Positions 26,821-34,794 of a stretch of DNA of 64,000 bases are shown piece after piece. Every line of letters starts with the position of its first letter. Positions within the stretch are counted from its first letter, which is position 1. Both the position numbers and the translations under genes were made by a program. Below the pieces are notes generated by a model. The model worked only from the letters and a program-made list of their open reading frames with translations. It did not search any database and was not told the DNA's origin. Origin of the DNA: Amycolatopsis keratiniphila subsp. keratiniphila (GTDB taxonomy: Bacteria; Actinomycetota; Actinomycetes; Mycobacteriales; Pseudonocardiaceae); assembly GCF_001620365.2 (NCBI RefSeq), contig NZ_LQMT02000039.1, positions 5,567 to 69,566 of the forward strand, read 5' to 3'.

Positions 26821-28164
26821 ATGACCTCGGAGACGGCACGGCTGCTCACCACCCTGCTCTCCCTGGCCGAGGACACCGGGTCCCTGTCCGACGAGCTGCA
26901 CTTCGCCGGCTGGGACGCAGCCGAGCGCGTCCCGCTCGACCACGGCGCCGCGAACGTCCTCCGGGCGCTCGTGCTGCCGAAGGCGGCGAAGGTGCTGGAG
27001 GTCGGCGCCGGTTTCGGGGGGCTGACCAGGTATCTGGGCGAGGTCTCGGCGACGGTGCACGCCGTCGAGGCCGACCAGGTCCGCGCCGCCGCGGTGCGGT
27101 TCCGCACCCGTGACCTCGACACGGTCTCGGTGCACGACCGGCCGCCCTCCGCCGGTTACGACCTCGTCGTGATCCAGCAGCCGTACGCGACGCGGGGTTT
27201 GCTGGAGTCGGTTCGCGAGCGGTTGTCGCCGATGGGCGCCGTCGTGGTGCTGACGTCTTCCCGCGGTGTCACCGGGACGCTCGCGGCCGCGGGCCTCGAA
27301 GTCCAGCGTGAGTTGCTCTGCTCCCCCGGGCACGAGGTCGCCCGCGCGGTCCGGAGCGAGCGGATCGACACCGAACTGCCCCGGCTGTCCGCGGCGATCA
27401 CCGGTGGTCCCGCGAACGGCCTCGCCCTGCTCTGCGGTCCCGGCGCCGCCGCGCTCTGGCCCGCGTTCCGGCTCGCGACCTACTTCAACACCGCCGAGCG
27501 CGCGGCGTTCGCGTGCACTCGCGCCGACGTCGTGCGCACCGGCGAAGGTGCCGAAGTCCGCCGCGTCCCGCTGGTGCCGTCTCCGCCGGTGGCCGGGATC
27601 TCGGTCGGACCGTGCACCGACAAGGTGTACGACGCCCCGACGATGGTCGAAGTCCTGCTCGACGAGCCCGAGCGGGTCGCGGAACTGCTCACCGGCTGGC
27701 GGGATCTCGTCCGCGCGGAGGCCGATCGCGGGGTCGAGGCGCTGTGGGATCTGGTACCGCACAACGTTCTCGTCGACGGCGCGGTGCTGCGCCCGATCGA
27801 CCTCGAATGGCGGCACGCGGGCGCCGGGGTGTCCGACGTGATCGAGCGCGGGGTGCTGGTGCTGGCCGACAAGCTCACCGACGCGGGCTGGTCCGCGGCG
27901 GCCGGCGACGGCTCGACGCGCGACCTGGCGGGCTGGCTCGGCGTCCTGATCGGCCTCCATTCCTCCTTTGTGGACGGTGCACTGGAGCGCGAGGTGGCCT
28001 TCTCCACGATCGGCTCGTGCGGCACCGCGCACGGCACGGGCGAAGTACGCGCGGCGATCGCCGGGATTTGGCGAAAGCGCCTGGCGCGGACCGTCCACGA
28101 GTACCGTTCACCCAAGGTCGGCGCCGGTGTGGCGGCGAACGAAGACGAGGTAGCGAAGCGATGA
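26821..28164 (+). CDS. SAM-dependent methyltransferase with kinase-like C-terminal part (WbdD-like)
   Basis: 447 residues. A Rossmann methyltransferase domain (about 40-200) has motif I VLEVGAGFGG (about 59-68) and VHAVEADQVR as the acidic ribose-binding strand. The C-terminal half contains DLVPHNVLV (D310, N315) followed by PIDLEW (D327, E329). These resemble the catalytic loop and metal-binding segments of APH/WbdD-type kinases, with the usual leading histidine replaced. In enterobacteria WbdD joins a methyltransferase and a kinase to cap O-polysaccharide chains. The gene overlaps the next by ATGA and starts an operon with glycosyltransferases and a coiled-coil protein. Chain capping is inference from architecture and context. 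Confidence 0.75.
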   Translation: MTSETARLLTTLLSLAEDTGSLSDELHFAGWDAAERVPLDHGAANVLRALVLPKAAKVLEVGAGFGGLTRYLGEVSATVHAVEADQVRAAAVRFRTRDLDTVSVHDRPPSAGYDLVVIQQPYATRGLLESVRERLSPMGAVVVLTSSRGVTGTLAAAGLEVQRELLCSPGHEVARAVRSERIDTELPRLSAAITGGPANGLALLCGPGAAALWPAFRLATYFNTAERAAFACTRADVVRTGEGAEVRRVPLVPSPPVAGISVGPCTDKVYDAPTMVEVLLDEPERVAELLTGWRDLVRAEADRGVEALWDLVPHNVLVDGAVLRPIDLEWRHAGAGVSDVIERGVLVLADKLTDAGWSAAAGDGSTRDLAGWLGVLIGLHSSFVDGALEREVAFSTIGSCGTAHGTGEVRAAIAGIWRKRLARTVHEYRSPKVGAGVAANEDEVAKR

Positions 28165-30062
28165 CGAGCCTGCATACCGCCGGCATTCTGACGCCGGACC
28201 GGCCGGTCGGGCACCTGTTCGAACTCCGGGGCTGGACGACCGGGATCAGCCGGATCGGCGAGATGTCCGTGACCATCGCGGACGTCGAAGCGAACCTGTT
28301 CCCCGAGCCGTGCCCAGGCGCCCCCGAAGGCACCTTCGGCTGGCGTGCTGTCCCGGCCACCTTCGTGCCCGCGGGCGTCCAAGACGTCGTCGTCACCGGT
28401 CCGGATGAGCGTGTGCTGAACCAGGCGACCGTCCACGTGGGAACGCTGCCGGGTGAAGAACCGCTGTGGCTGGGCGAACTCGAAGCGCCGAAGCAGGGCA
28501 AAGTCTCCGAAGGACACGTCGTCTACGTGACGGGATGGGCGCTGCTGCAGGGCCGGGCGCCGAGCCTGATCGAGGTCATGGTCGAGGGCGGCGGCACGGT
28601 CAGCGCGCGCACCCGGCTGCCGCGCAAGGACGTGCCCAAGGAGTTCCCCGGCTTCGACGACGCCGCTGTGAGCGGCTTCGAGGCCTGGGTGCCCATCGAT
28701 CTCCCGTACGGCGAAGAGCGGACTCTGTCGCTTCGCGTCCGGTACCGCACCGAAGGCGTCGGCGAGGTCGTGTCGGCGAAGCGCACCTTCACGCTTCGCA
28801 ACCCCGTCGCGGACCTGGACGACGCCGAACTCGCCGACGAGCTGGCGGGCGACACCGCCCGCGCGATGGCGCGGGTGAACATCCCGACCGACCCGAAGCA
28901 CGTGCTGGTGTTCACGCACAGCCTCGGTGTCGGCGGCGGGCAGCTGTGGCTGCAGGAACTGCTGAGCCGGATGGTGACCGACCACGGCTGGCAGGTCAGC
29001 CTGGTGAGTGAGACCGACGGCCCGCTGCGCGCGGACTGCCACGAACTCGGCATCCCCGTGCACGTCACGACGCACTACCGAAACCAGACGGTGCCCGCGT
29101 ACGAAGGACACGTCGCCGAGTTGGCGCGCTTCGCGAAGTGCTCCGGAGCGGGCGTCGCGCTCGTCAACACTCTCGGCGGCTTCGTCGGCGCCGACGCGGC
29201 GAAGCGCGCCGGGATGCCGACGGCGTGGGTCATCCACGAGAGCTTCTCGCTGCCCGCGTTCGCCTACCAGAACTGGGGCCCGGTGAAACCGCCCGCCGCG
29301 GTCTGGCAGCGCTGGGAAAGCACCCTCGCCGAGGTCGACAAGCTGCTGTTCGTCGCGGACGCCACGCGCGAGATGTTCCTGCCGTACAGCAAGCCGGAGC
29401 GCTGCCGGACCGTCCGCTACGGCACGCCGATGCACAAGTTCGGCGGCAGGACGCGGTCGGAGACGCGGCAGCAGGCACGCAACATGCTCGGCTACTCGCC
29501 GGACGACATCGTGCTGGTCAACATCGGCATCGCGGAATCCCGCAAGGGGCAGGCGCCGCTGATCTCGGCGATGGAGCGGATCCACAAGATCCACCCCGAG
29601 GCGAAGCTGTCCATCGTCGGCCTGCACCCGTCGCCGTACGGGCTGGCGATGGAGGAGTCGGTCAAACGCGCGGGCCTGGAGAAATCCGTCAGCCTGGTGC
29701 CGATCCAGCCGGATCCGCTGCGCTGGCTGCAGGCCGCCGACATCTTCGTGAACAGCTCCGACATCGAGTCGCTGCCGCGCTCGATCCTCGAAGCCGTCTG
29801 CTGTGGCGTGCCGGTCGCGGCGACCGACGTGTTCGGCGCGCGGGAGATGATCGTCGACGGCGAGACGGGCTGGCTGTTCGAGACCAACGACGTCGACGCG
29901 CTGACCGCGGCGTTGCTGCGCGCGCTGGGCACGTCGGCCACGCGCCGCCGCGAGATGGCCAAGGCCGCGCACGAGAAGCTGCTGCCGTGGCTCGACCCGG
30001 CGGGCTACGCGCGCGAGTACTCCGAAATCCTGACCGAACTGAGTGGGGGCGTTCATGTCTGA
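28161..30062 (+). CDS. Glycosyltransferase, GT-B fold (GT4-like) with N-terminal accessory domain
   Basis: 633 residues from ATG 28161, which overlaps the methyltransferase stop. The first 240 residues form a beta-rich accessory module (VTGWALLQGRAPSLIEVMVEG) of unknown function. The rest is a GT-B enzyme: an N-lobe with HSLGVGGGQLWLQELL, and a C-lobe with the donor-binding E-x7-E motif in SSDIESLPRSILEAVCCG. Upstream of that motif, VNIGIAESRKGQ is the typical GT4 phosphate-binding turn. It probably extends a cell-surface glycan with a nucleotide-sugar donor. Its stop overlaps the next start, so translation is coupled. Confidence 0.85.
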   Translation: MTSLHTAGILTPDRPVGHLFELRGWTTGISRIGEMSVTIADVEANLFPEPCPGAPEGTFGWRAVPATFVPAGVQDVVVTGPDERVLNQATVHVGTLPGEEPLWLGELEAPKQGKVSEGHVVYVTGWALLQGRAPSLIEVMVEGGGTVSARTRLPRKDVPKEFPGFDDAAVSGFEAWVPIDLPYGEERTLSLRVRYRTEGVGEVVSAKRTFTLRNPVADLDDAELADELAGDTARAMARVNIPTDPKHVLVFTHSLGVGGGQLWLQELLSRMVTDHGWQVSLVSETDGPLRADCHELGIPVHVTTHYRNQTVPAYEGHVAELARFAKCSGAGVALVNTLGGFVGADAAKRAGMPTAWVIHESFSLPAFAYQNWGPVKPPAAVWQRWESTLAEVDKLLFVADATREMFLPYSKPERCRTVRYGTPMHKFGGRTRSETRQQARNMLGYSPDDIVLVNIGIAESRKGQAPLISAMERIHKIHPEAKLSIVGLHPSPYGLAMEESVKRAGLEKSVSLVPIQPDPLRWLQAADIFVNSSDIESLPRSILEAVCCGVPVAATDVFGAREMIVDGETGWLFETNDVDALTAALLRALGTSATRRREMAKAAHEKLLPWLDPAGYAREYSEILTELSGGVHV

Positions 30063-30594
30063 CACCGACATTCCCGGCCGTGTCCAGGCCGAGCTGACCC
30101 GGCTCCGGGCCGAGCGGCAGGTCTTCACCGCCGAGCAGGACCGGCTGAAGGCGAAGCTGGCCGAAACCGAGCACGAACTGCGCGAGGCCACCGCCGCCGC
30201 GCCGGACGAAGGCGAGTCCGCCGCCGTGAACCAGAGGCTCGCCTCGCAGCAGGAAGAGCTCGACGTCGCCAAGGCGCGTCTTCAGGCGCTGGAGGCCGAG
30301 GTCCTGCTCGCGCACCAGCAGCGTGACTCGCTGCGCGCGGAGCTGAAGACCTGCCGCGAGGAGCGGGACAAGCTGCGGCTCGCGCTGCTCGACGCCGAGC
30401 TCGTGGTGTCGGCCGGCGTCGTCGACGCGGACGTCCTGCCCAATGGCGAACCGTCGGCCGACCGGCAGCGGCTGCTCAACGCCGAACGGCTCGCCGCCGA
30501 GATGGCCAGGGAACTCGACGCCACGCGCCGCACCGTCAGCTGGCGGGTCACCGCTCCGCTGCGGGTCGTGCGGAAGAAGATGGACCGGCCGTGA
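30055..30594 (+). CDS. Coiled-coil protein with SWRVTAPLR tail, glycan operon
   Basis: 179 residues from ATG 30055 (GGGGG upstream, overlapping the preceding stop). Two long heptad-rich coiled-coil blocks occupy about 8-60 and 65-115, rich in Glu, Arg, Leu and Ala. The C terminus TVSWRVTAPLRVVRKKM is a short amphipathic, basic segment seen at the ends of many polysaccharide-assembly proteins, where it is thought to bind the membrane or a partner glycosyltransferase. In WbdD a coiled coil acts as a molecular ruler for chain length; a separate ruler protein is a plausible role here. No enzymatic motif is present. Confidence 0.75.
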   Translation: MSDTDIPGRVQAELTRLRAERQVFTAEQDRLKAKLAETEHELREATAAAPDEGESAAVNQRLASQQEELDVAKARLQALEAEVLLAHQQRDSLRAELKTCREERDKLRLALLDAELVVSAGVVDADVLPNGEPSADRQRLLNAERLAAEMARELDATRRTVSWRVTAPLRVVRKKMDRP

Positions 30595-32360
30595 CCGAAC
30601 TCTGCTTCGTCTCCGCCGAGGGCGGTTCCGCCTTCATGGAGGAGCTCCTGGAGGTGGTCGCCGACGCCGTGCGCACGGCGGGCGGCAAGGCCAGGACCGC
30701 GATCGGCACCTATCCCGAGGCCGACGGCGACACGGTGTACGTCGTGGTCCCCCACGAGTACTTCGTGACCATTCCGGACGCCGACTTCCCGACCGCGGCA
30801 CAATGCCGCCGCACCATCGGGTTCTGCGTGGAACACCCCGGGACGGCGACCTTCGAGCGCAACGCCGAACTGCTGTCCATCCTGGGCGGCGCCGTCGACA
30901 TCAACACCGATTCGACCGCCGAACTGCGGCGGCGCGGGATCGCCGTCGAGCATTTCCAGCTCGGCTACAGCCCGCTGTGGGATCTGTGGGGCGGGGACCT
31001 CGACAGCCCGCGCGACCTCGACGTCACCTACCTCGGCACGGCCGAACGGCGCCGTTCGGTGCTGCTCGGCTCGTACGCGCGGGACCTCGCCGGCCTGCGG
31101 ACGCGGCTGCTGACCCCGCCGCACGAGCCGATGACCGCCGCCCGCGTCGATTTCCTGCCGGGCAAGGCGAAGTTCGAACACCTCGCGCGGTCGCGGTTCC
31201 TGCTGAACCTGCACCGTGAGCGGAAGCAGACCCTGGAGTGGGTGCGCACGCTCGAAGCGATGACCAACGGCTGTGTGGTGGTCAGCGAGACGTCCGTCGA
31301 CGTCGAACCGATGGTCCCCGGCGAGCACCTGGTGCTCGCGCGGCCGGAGGCGCTGGGCTCGGTCGTCGCCGCGCTCGCCGACGAGCCGGAACGGGAGCGG
31401 CATCTGCGTTCGGCCGCGTACGGCTTCGTGAAGTCGCTGGACATGACGGCGTCCGCGCGGCGGCTGATCGAGCTGGCGTCCTCGCTCGGTTCGGCGCCCG
31501 CCGCGGACATCGCCCCGGCGCGGGCGCTGGCGACGAGCCTGCGGAACCCGGAGGACGCGCTGGCGATCGACACCCCGTCGTTCGACGCGCGGTTCGCGGG
31601 CGACCGGTCCGCCGCCGGACCGGCCTCGGCACGCGGGACGGCATTGTCGGCACGGATCGCGCAGCGCGCGGCGGGGGCCCGGCGGGTCGCCACGCGAAGT
31701 TGGGAACCGGCGGCGGCTTCGCCGGCGGGCACCGCCGACGTCGACGTGCTGATCGTGCGCCGCACCGGCGAGGTCGATCCGGACGATCTCGCGAACGACC
31801 TGCTCACGGGCAGCGTCACCCCGCGGAAGGTGCTGGTCGGCGAGGACGGCGTGCACCCGTGGCCGCGGCCGCGCCCGTACGACGTCCTGCTGCACGACAC
31901 CCCGCTCGGCCGGGGGCTCACCCGGAACTCGCTGCTGGAGCGCTCGACGGCGTCGTGGCTGCTGGTGCTCGACGGCGGGATGCGGGCTTCGGAATTCCTG
32001 CTGGAGCGGCTGCTGGCCGTTTCGGAGGATGCCGACGTCGTGCACTGCCCGGTCGCGGATCCGGTGGACGGCCTGGTCGGCGCCCTGCCCCCGGAGGAGC
32101 GGCGGCTGCGGACGCTGCCATATCTGGGCAGCGGCTATCTGGTGCGGCGGTCGCTGGTCGACGAGTTCGGCGGGTGGAACACCGAGGTGCTGTTCGAAGG
32201 CCTGGAGGATCACCTGTTCTGGCGGCGGGTGGCCGCGGCGGCCCGGCCGACGACGCTGGTGCAGCAGGTGCTGCTGCGGCGGCTGCGGCCGGATCCGGAT
32301 TCGCGGCCGATGGATCTCGATCCGCATCGGGTGTGGGCGGCCGTCGGGAGCGCTCTGTAG
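30591..32360 (+). CDS. Two-part glycosyltransferase (CgeB-like GT-B half plus GT2-like half)
   Basis: 589 residues from GTG 30591, overlapping the coiled-coil stop by GTGA. The N-terminal half (about 1-300) resembles CgeB-like/GT1 proteins: it reads out a DINTDST-containing Rossmann region, FLLNLHRERKQT, and a C-lobe EAMTNGCVVVSE segment typical of donor binding. The C-terminal half (about 375-589) is GT-A like, with a WLLVLDGGMRASEFLLERLL segment at the place of the GT2 DxD loop and YLVRRSLVDEFGGW and EDHLFWRR as acceptor-side motifs. The DxD is not standard, so this half may be weakly active or structural. It is the last gene of the operon, closed by a perfect hairpin. Confidence 0.72.
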   Translation: MTELCFVSAEGGSAFMEELLEVVADAVRTAGGKARTAIGTYPEADGDTVYVVVPHEYFVTIPDADFPTAAQCRRTIGFCVEHPGTATFERNAELLSILGGAVDINTDSTAELRRRGIAVEHFQLGYSPLWDLWGGDLDSPRDLDVTYLGTAERRRSVLLGSYARDLAGLRTRLLTPPHEPMTAARVDFLPGKAKFEHLARSRFLLNLHRERKQTLEWVRTLEAMTNGCVVVSETSVDVEPMVPGEHLVLARPEALGSVVAALADEPERERHLRSAAYGFVKSLDMTASARRLIELASSLGSAPAADIAPARALATSLRNPEDALAIDTPSFDARFAGDRSAAGPASARGTALSARIAQRAAGARRVATRSWEPAAASPAGTADVDVLIVRRTGEVDPDDLANDLLTGSVTPRKVLVGEDGVHPWPRPRPYDVLLHDTPLGRGLTRNSLLERSTASWLLVLDGGMRASEFLLERLLAVSEDADVVHCPVADPVDGLVGALPPEERRLRTLPYLGSGYLVRRSLVDEFGGWNTEVLFEGLEDHLFWRRVAAAARPTTLVQQVLLRRLRPDPDSRPMDLDPHRVWAAVGSAL

Positions 32361-32367
32361 GCCCTCG

Positions 32368-32426
32368 CGTGCAATGAAAGTGTCTTTCCTTGCAAATTTG
32401 GCAAGGAAAGACACTTTCATTGCACG
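32368..32426. terminator. Long perfect hairpin after the glycan operon
   Basis: Two perfect 26-bp arms (32368-32393 and 32401-32426; core GCAATGAAAGTGTCTTTCC) flank a 7-base AAATTTG loop. It begins 7 bp after the last operon stop. The stem is AT-richer than the genome and much longer than a typical terminator. It is one of five long perfect intergenic hairpins in the window, but its arm sequence differs from the other four. Confidence 0.7.
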
Positions 32427-32551
32427 GGTAGTGGGCGTGGCGTTGGTCCGAAAGTGTGAGTTGGGCCGTGTCGGTGAACGTCCTCCCCCGCTGATGCGCC
32501 TTATGGGCAGAGCATCTGACGAGTTCGGATGCCGGCCGAGAAGGAGCAGCC

Positions 32552-32632
32552 ATGGCCTGGGAAATCGCCCTGGTCGCCGCGCTGGCCGTCGTGTTCGTCA
32601 TACGGCTCGCGCTTCAGCTGAGGCGCAGTTGA
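32552..32632 (+). CDS. Candidate small single-helix membrane protein
   Basis: 26 residues. ATG 32552 is preceded by AAGGAG at seven bases. The predicted product, starting MAWEIALVAALAVVFVIR, is one hydrophobic helix followed by a basic tail (LQLRRS), the form of small membrane proteins that stabilise or tune larger membrane complexes. It sits alone between the glycan operon hairpin and the Crp gene terminator. The only evidence is the strong ribosome site plus the helix; conservation is untested. Confidence 0.5.
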   Translation: MAWEIALVAALAVVFVIRLALQLRRS

Positions 32633-32670
32633 CCTGATCTTGCGCACCCCGCGGCGCAGGGAGGAAATGG

Positions 32671-32699
32671 ACGGGGCTTTCCTCGTGGGAAAGCCCCGT
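32671..32699 (-). terminator. Terminator hairpin of the Crp operon
   Basis: A perfect 12-bp stem, ACGGGGCTTTCC with GGAAAGCCCCGT, is closed by a TCGTG loop. It starts immediately after the stop of the Crp-like gene. Confidence 0.75.
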
Positions 32700-33422
32700 T
32701 CACCCCATCGCGATCCGCGGTATCCGCAGCTGAGGGATCCGCCGCCGCGCGGACGGGACCGGCGTGAGCGGCGGGCCGTCCTCACGAAGACGTTTCTTCA
32801 GGTGGATCGTCTTGTAGCCGGTGCTCAAATACCCCTCGTTCTTGAGCTTCGCCATCTCGGCGTTGACCGAGGCGGGCGAAGCGCCGATCGCGGAGGCGAT
32901 GTCCGCGTGGTTCAGCCCGATGTCGATGACGACGCCGTTTTCACCGGGAATCCCGTAGAGCGCCTGCATCCTGGTCAGGAACGCGGTCAGCCTGCTCCGG
33001 ACCTTGGCCGTCGCGAACCCCAGCGCGACGTTCCGCAGCCGCAGCCGCACGGCCAGGTGCGCGGTGATCAGGGCCATCACCTCGTGATCTTCGTCCAGAA
33101 AGCCGTGAAAGGCGTGCCGCGGGATCTCCAGTGCGCGAACCGGTTTCGTGGCGATGTACGAGAGGTGGCTCGGCCGTCCGGCCAGGCAGTCCTCGACGCC
33201 GAGCACGTCGCCGGCGCCGAACAGGTCCACGATCGTCGGCGGCGAGCCGCCCTGGGCCGCACGCAGCGCCTTCACGTAGCCGGACCGCGGGATCAGCACC
33301 GGCGGCGCCGGGTCACCCTGGTTGAGCAGTGTCGTGCCCGCCGCGTGATCCACGTGTTTGCCGAGGTCGAGCAGCCGATGGCGCTGCCGTTCGGTGACCG
33401 CGGCCAGGAAGTCCCCGCCCAT
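32700..33422 (-). CDS. Crp/Fnr family transcription regulator
   Basis: 240 residues. A cyclic-nucleotide-binding type beta barrel (about 10-125; GDVLGVEDCLAG replaces the classical phosphate cassette) is followed by a helix and a Crp-type winged helix (about 150-215, HADIASAIGASPASVNAEMAKLKNEGYL as the HTH). The extended basic C terminus is unusual. Key arginine and serine residues of the cAMP pocket are not obvious, so it may sense another ligand or none. Start ATG 33422 overlaps the stop of the small membrane protein gene upstream (ATGA), so the two are translationally coupled. Confidence 0.85.
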   Translation of the reverse strand: MGGDFLAAVTERQRHRLLDLGKHVDHAAGTTLLNQGDPAPPVLIPRSGYVKALRAAQGGSPPTIVDLFGAGDVLGVEDCLAGRPSHLSYIATKPVRALEIPRHAFHGFLDEDHEVMALITAHLAVRLRLRNVALGFATAKVRSRLTAFLTRMQALYGIPGENGVVIDIGLNHADIASAIGASPASVNAEMAKLKNEGYLSTGYKTIHLKKRLREDGPPLTPVPSARRRIPQLRIPRIAMG

Positions 33423-33622
33423 CAGCCGACCACCGCCGCGAACGCGTAGAGGATCGCCGGGAGCCCGGCCACGAGCGCCGCGACCGACCCGATGACCTTC
33501 GCCGGCTGGGCAACCTTCTTGGTCAGCAGCGACCTGGTGAGGATCGCGGCGAAAACGATGTAGGCGAGTACGACGACGCCCGCGGTGACCACCAGAAGCG
33601 GGTCAGGTGTCATTGTCGTCAA
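33422..33622 (-). CDS. Small two-helix membrane protein upstream of and coupled to the Crp regulator
   Basis: 66 residues from TTG 33622, chosen because GGGAG lies six bases upstream; ATG 33613 (63 residues) is the alternative. Two hydrophobic helices (about 9-30 and 44-64) are separated by a short basic loop (LTKKVAQPAKV), giving a small membrane hairpin. The function is unknown. Translation is coupled to the Crp-like gene, so it may report membrane state to that regulator or simply share its promoter. Confidence 0.62.
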   Translation of the reverse strand: MTTMTPDPLLVVTAGVVVLAYIVFAAILTRSLLTKKVAQPAKVIGSVAALVAGLPAILYAFAAVVG

Positions 33623-34125
33623 TGGTGACTCCCAGTGAGAGAAAAAGGTGAATCGATTTCTTGCCCGGCCGGGTGAGAATCACGTCGGGTAGGTGAAATC
33701 CCCCCTGCCGTTCAGCCGGAGACTAATGCTCAGTGCCATTGCGACAAAGCAACACGGAGCGAGCAGAACCCGTCCAGGGAGCGATTTCGCGACGGAAAGT
33801 AACCGTTATCCCGCCCGTCGACCCGCGGAAAAATCACGCACCGTGCATGCTCACGAGAGCCGAATCGCGCGCGATACTTCTGGATTCGCCAGGAAATCAG
33901 GGTTAGCCGTACACCTGTCTGATTTCGATTCAGCGATCGAAACCTCGCCGGAACCCTGGTGGAGACGGAGAACGGACCTGAGTGGCTTCGATGCACGTGC
34001 AGATGCACAACCTAAGCGCAGGTGTGGAGTGAACCTGCATGGCGGTTGATTAACGGACTGTCGCACCTGACGACTCCCCGTCACCGGCGCAGGTTTTTCG
34101 GCAATCTCAGCATTTTGGGGGAATC
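33623..34125. other. 503-bp gene-free region upstream of the Crp operon
   Basis: No convincing gene. The longest open frames (118, 92 and 92 residues) have no ribosome site and an amino-acid bias unlike real genes. The composition is AT-richer than the flanks. It holds the presumed promoter of the 33622 operon and the 16-bp motif at 33991-34006. I see no tRNA, repeat array or strong terminator in it. Confidence 0.6.
33991..34006. repeat. Intergenic 16-mer ATGCACGTGCAGATGC, copy 1
   Basis: Identical to 62973-62988. It contains the 10-bp palindrome TGCACGTGCA. Both copies are intergenic, which suggests a shared binding site rather than coding similarity. Confidence 0.5.
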
Positions 34126-34794
34126 TCAACCCCGGCGAGGGCTCACGAGTCCCGATTCGTAGGCGAGCACCACCAGCTGCGCCCGGTCGCGCGCGCCGAT
34201 CTTGGTCATGATGCGGCTGACGTGCGTGCGGGCGGTGGCCGTCGAGATCACCAGATGCGCCGCGATCTCGTCGTTCGACAGGCCGCCGGCGACCAGGCCG
34301 AGGACCTCGCGTTCGCGGTCGGTGATCTCACGGACGGCGCTCACGTCGATGCGGCGGTTCTCCGGCCGGTCGACGAACTCCGCGATCAGCCGCCGGGTCA
34401 CGGTCGGCGCCAGCAGCGCCTCGCCCGCGGCGACCACCTTCAGCGCCCGCAGCAGCTCCACCGGATCGGTGTCCTTCAGCAGGAATCCGCTCGCGCCGGC
34501 GCGCAACGCCTCGTAGACGTACTCGTCGACGTCGAAAGTGGTCAGGACCAGGACCTTCACCCCGGCCAGCTCGGGATTCGCGGTGATCCGCCGCGTCGCT
34601 TCGAGCCCGTCGACGCCGGGCATCCGGATGTCCATCACGACGATGTCCGGCCGGTGCTCGACGGCGGCCGCGACCGCCTGCTCGCCGTCGCCAGCCTCGG
34701 CACAGACCTCGAAGCCGTCCTCGGTCTCCAGCAACACCCGGAAACCGGCGCGGACCAGCACCTGGTCGTCGGCGAGAACCACCCGGATCGTCAT
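34126..34794 (-). CDS. NarL/LuxR-type response regulator
   Basis: 222 residues. The receiver domain (about 1-125) has the acidic pair D9/D10, phospho-acceptor D55 in VVMDIRMPG, the switch threonine in VLVLTTFD and the lysine in FLLKDTDP. A LuxR/GerE HTH (about 155-218) includes ITDREREVLGLVAGGLSNDEIA. It overlaps the upstream kinase gene by ATGA and is certainly its partner. No target genes can be named; the operon lies downstream of the HTH/PIN locus but on the other strand. Confidence 0.95.
   Translation of the reverse strand: MTIRVVLADDQVLVRAGFRVLLETEDGFEVCAEAGDGEQAVAAAVEHRPDIVVMDIRMPGVDGLEATRRITANPELAGVKVLVLTTFDVDEYVYEALRAGASGFLLKDTDPVELLRALKVVAAGEALLAPTVTRRLIAEFVDRPENRRIDVSAVREITDREREVLGLVAGGLSNDEIAAHLVISTATARTHVSRIMTKIGARDRAQLVVLAYESGLVSPRRG

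Noticed and set aside
25864-28098. 744-residue minus-strand open frame opposite the SHOCT-like and methyltransferase genes
   Set aside because: Antisense shadow of high-GC coding DNA; R/D/G-rich composition and no known domain.
27480-30272. 930-residue minus-strand open frame
   Set aside because: Antisense to the kinase-like and glycosyltransferase genes, with low-complexity R/A/H/Q content; the plus-strand genes have coupled starts and clear motifs.
30282-32420. 712-residue minus-strand open frame
   Set aside because: Antisense to the two-part glycosyltransferase; no motif, and it begins inside the hairpin.
33693-34049. 118-residue plus-strand open frame in the gap
   Set aside because: No ribosome site and no similarity or composition of a real protein; left as gene-free.
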